Source of the DNA: CAZQAA01 sp964591255
GTDB lineage: Bacteria; Desulfobacterota; DSM-4660; Desulfatiglandales; Desulfatiglandaceae
Assembly (NCBI GenBank): GCA_964591255.1
Contig: CAZQAA010000164.1
Location: forward strand, 1 to 6,197
DNA: 6,197 nucleotides
Reading direction: 5' to 3'
In this document: one piece after another, positions 6,002-6,197 of the stretch
How the letters are laid out: each line of letters starts with the position of its first letter
Numbering within the stretch: the first letter of the stretch is position 1
Made by a program: the position numbers and the translations under genes
Notes under the pieces: model-generated
What the model was told of the DNA's origin: nothing
What the model saw: only the letters and a program-made list of their open reading frames with translations
Database searches by the model: none

Positions 6002-6197
6002 ATGAAAAAACCACATCAAAGCATATTTTCCGATAAGCGGCTAAAAGAAAATTTAGATGTGTTAGCTCAAGTCGATCCTATAATGGCACAACGCCTTTCC
6101 TGGCCTGTTGATAACCTTCATATCCGTATCAAAAAGACCAATACGAGTGAGGAAATCGCCCAGATTCTTTATCGTGACACCTGGCAGGATCTGGAAC
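6002..6197 (+). CDS. Divergent gene start, probable Maf/DUF115-type motility accessory factor (N-terminal part)
   Basis: An open frame from ATG 6002 runs 65 codons to the window edge. The peptide starts MKKPHQSIFSDKRLKENL, continues with VLAQVDPIMAQRL and later TSEEIAQILY; it is hydrophilic, with no signal peptide or membrane segment. The opening 'N-L-x-x-L-x-x-x-x-P-x-x-A-x-x-L' pattern is like the N-terminus of Maf/DUF115 proteins, which act in flagellin glycosylation, and the neighbourhood supports this, but the catalytic region lies outside the window. An in-frame GTG at 5996 and ATG at 5966 are alternative starts; the frame is closed by TGA at 5921. ATG 6002 has only a weak AGAG site about 5 bases before it. 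Real gene: likely. Family: moderate confidence. Confidence 0.65.
   Translation, partial: MKKPHQSIFSDKRLKENLDVLAQVDPIMAQRLSWPVDNLHIRIKKTNTSEEIAQILYRDTWQDLE

Overview
The window looks like part of a flagellin-glycosylation / flagellar accessory locus from a motile Gram-negative bacterium with moderate to low GC and tightly packed genes. The gene mix (sugar-nucleotide dehydrogenase/acetyltransferase fusion, sulfotransferase, glycosyltransferase-TPR protein, FliT-like chaperone, divergent Maf-like gene), together with a sigma-54-type promoter and a FleQ-like palindrome, would suit Desulfobacterota, Nitrospirota or a relative. That taxonomic placement is inference only.

Layout. Five genes lie on the minus strand and read from right to left. 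First is a fused Gfo/Idh/MocA dehydrogenase and left-handed beta-helix N-acetyltransferase (4105-5724). Next is a PAPS-type sulfotransferase (3106-4008) whose natural C-terminus seems cut off by a small frameshift; the lost tail is readable in another frame down to 3030. Then come a large GT2 glycosyltransferase with a TPR tail (814-2997), an unrecognised 193-residue protein (192-773), and a FliT-like flagellar chaperone that starts with TTG at 154 and runs off the left edge. Gaps between these genes are 37 to about 100 bases and none holds a convincing terminator, so they are probably one operon. On the plus strand a divergent gene starts at 6002 and runs off the right edge; its N-terminus and context suggest a Maf/DUF115 motility accessory factor.

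Control. The 277-base divergent region (5725-6001) holds a good sigma-54 -24/-12 match pointing at the minus-strand operon (5836-5821). About 107 bases upstream of the predicted start site is a perfect 6+2+6 palindrome, GTCAAAACTTTGAC (5911-5924), which resembles the FleQ/FlrA box. This is the spacing expected of an enhancer-binding-protein site, and it fits flagellar regulation of the operon.

How the genes may work together. The fusion protein would supply a 3-acetamido (di-N-acetylated) uronic-acid-type UDP-sugar, in steps known from the WbpB and WbpD families. The GT2-TPR protein, and perhaps the divergent Maf-like protein, would place sugars on flagellin. The sulfotransferase could sulfate the glycan. 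The FliT-like chaperone and the 193-residue protein tie the group to flagellar export. The aminotransferase expected between the dehydrogenase and acetyltransferase steps is not in the window.
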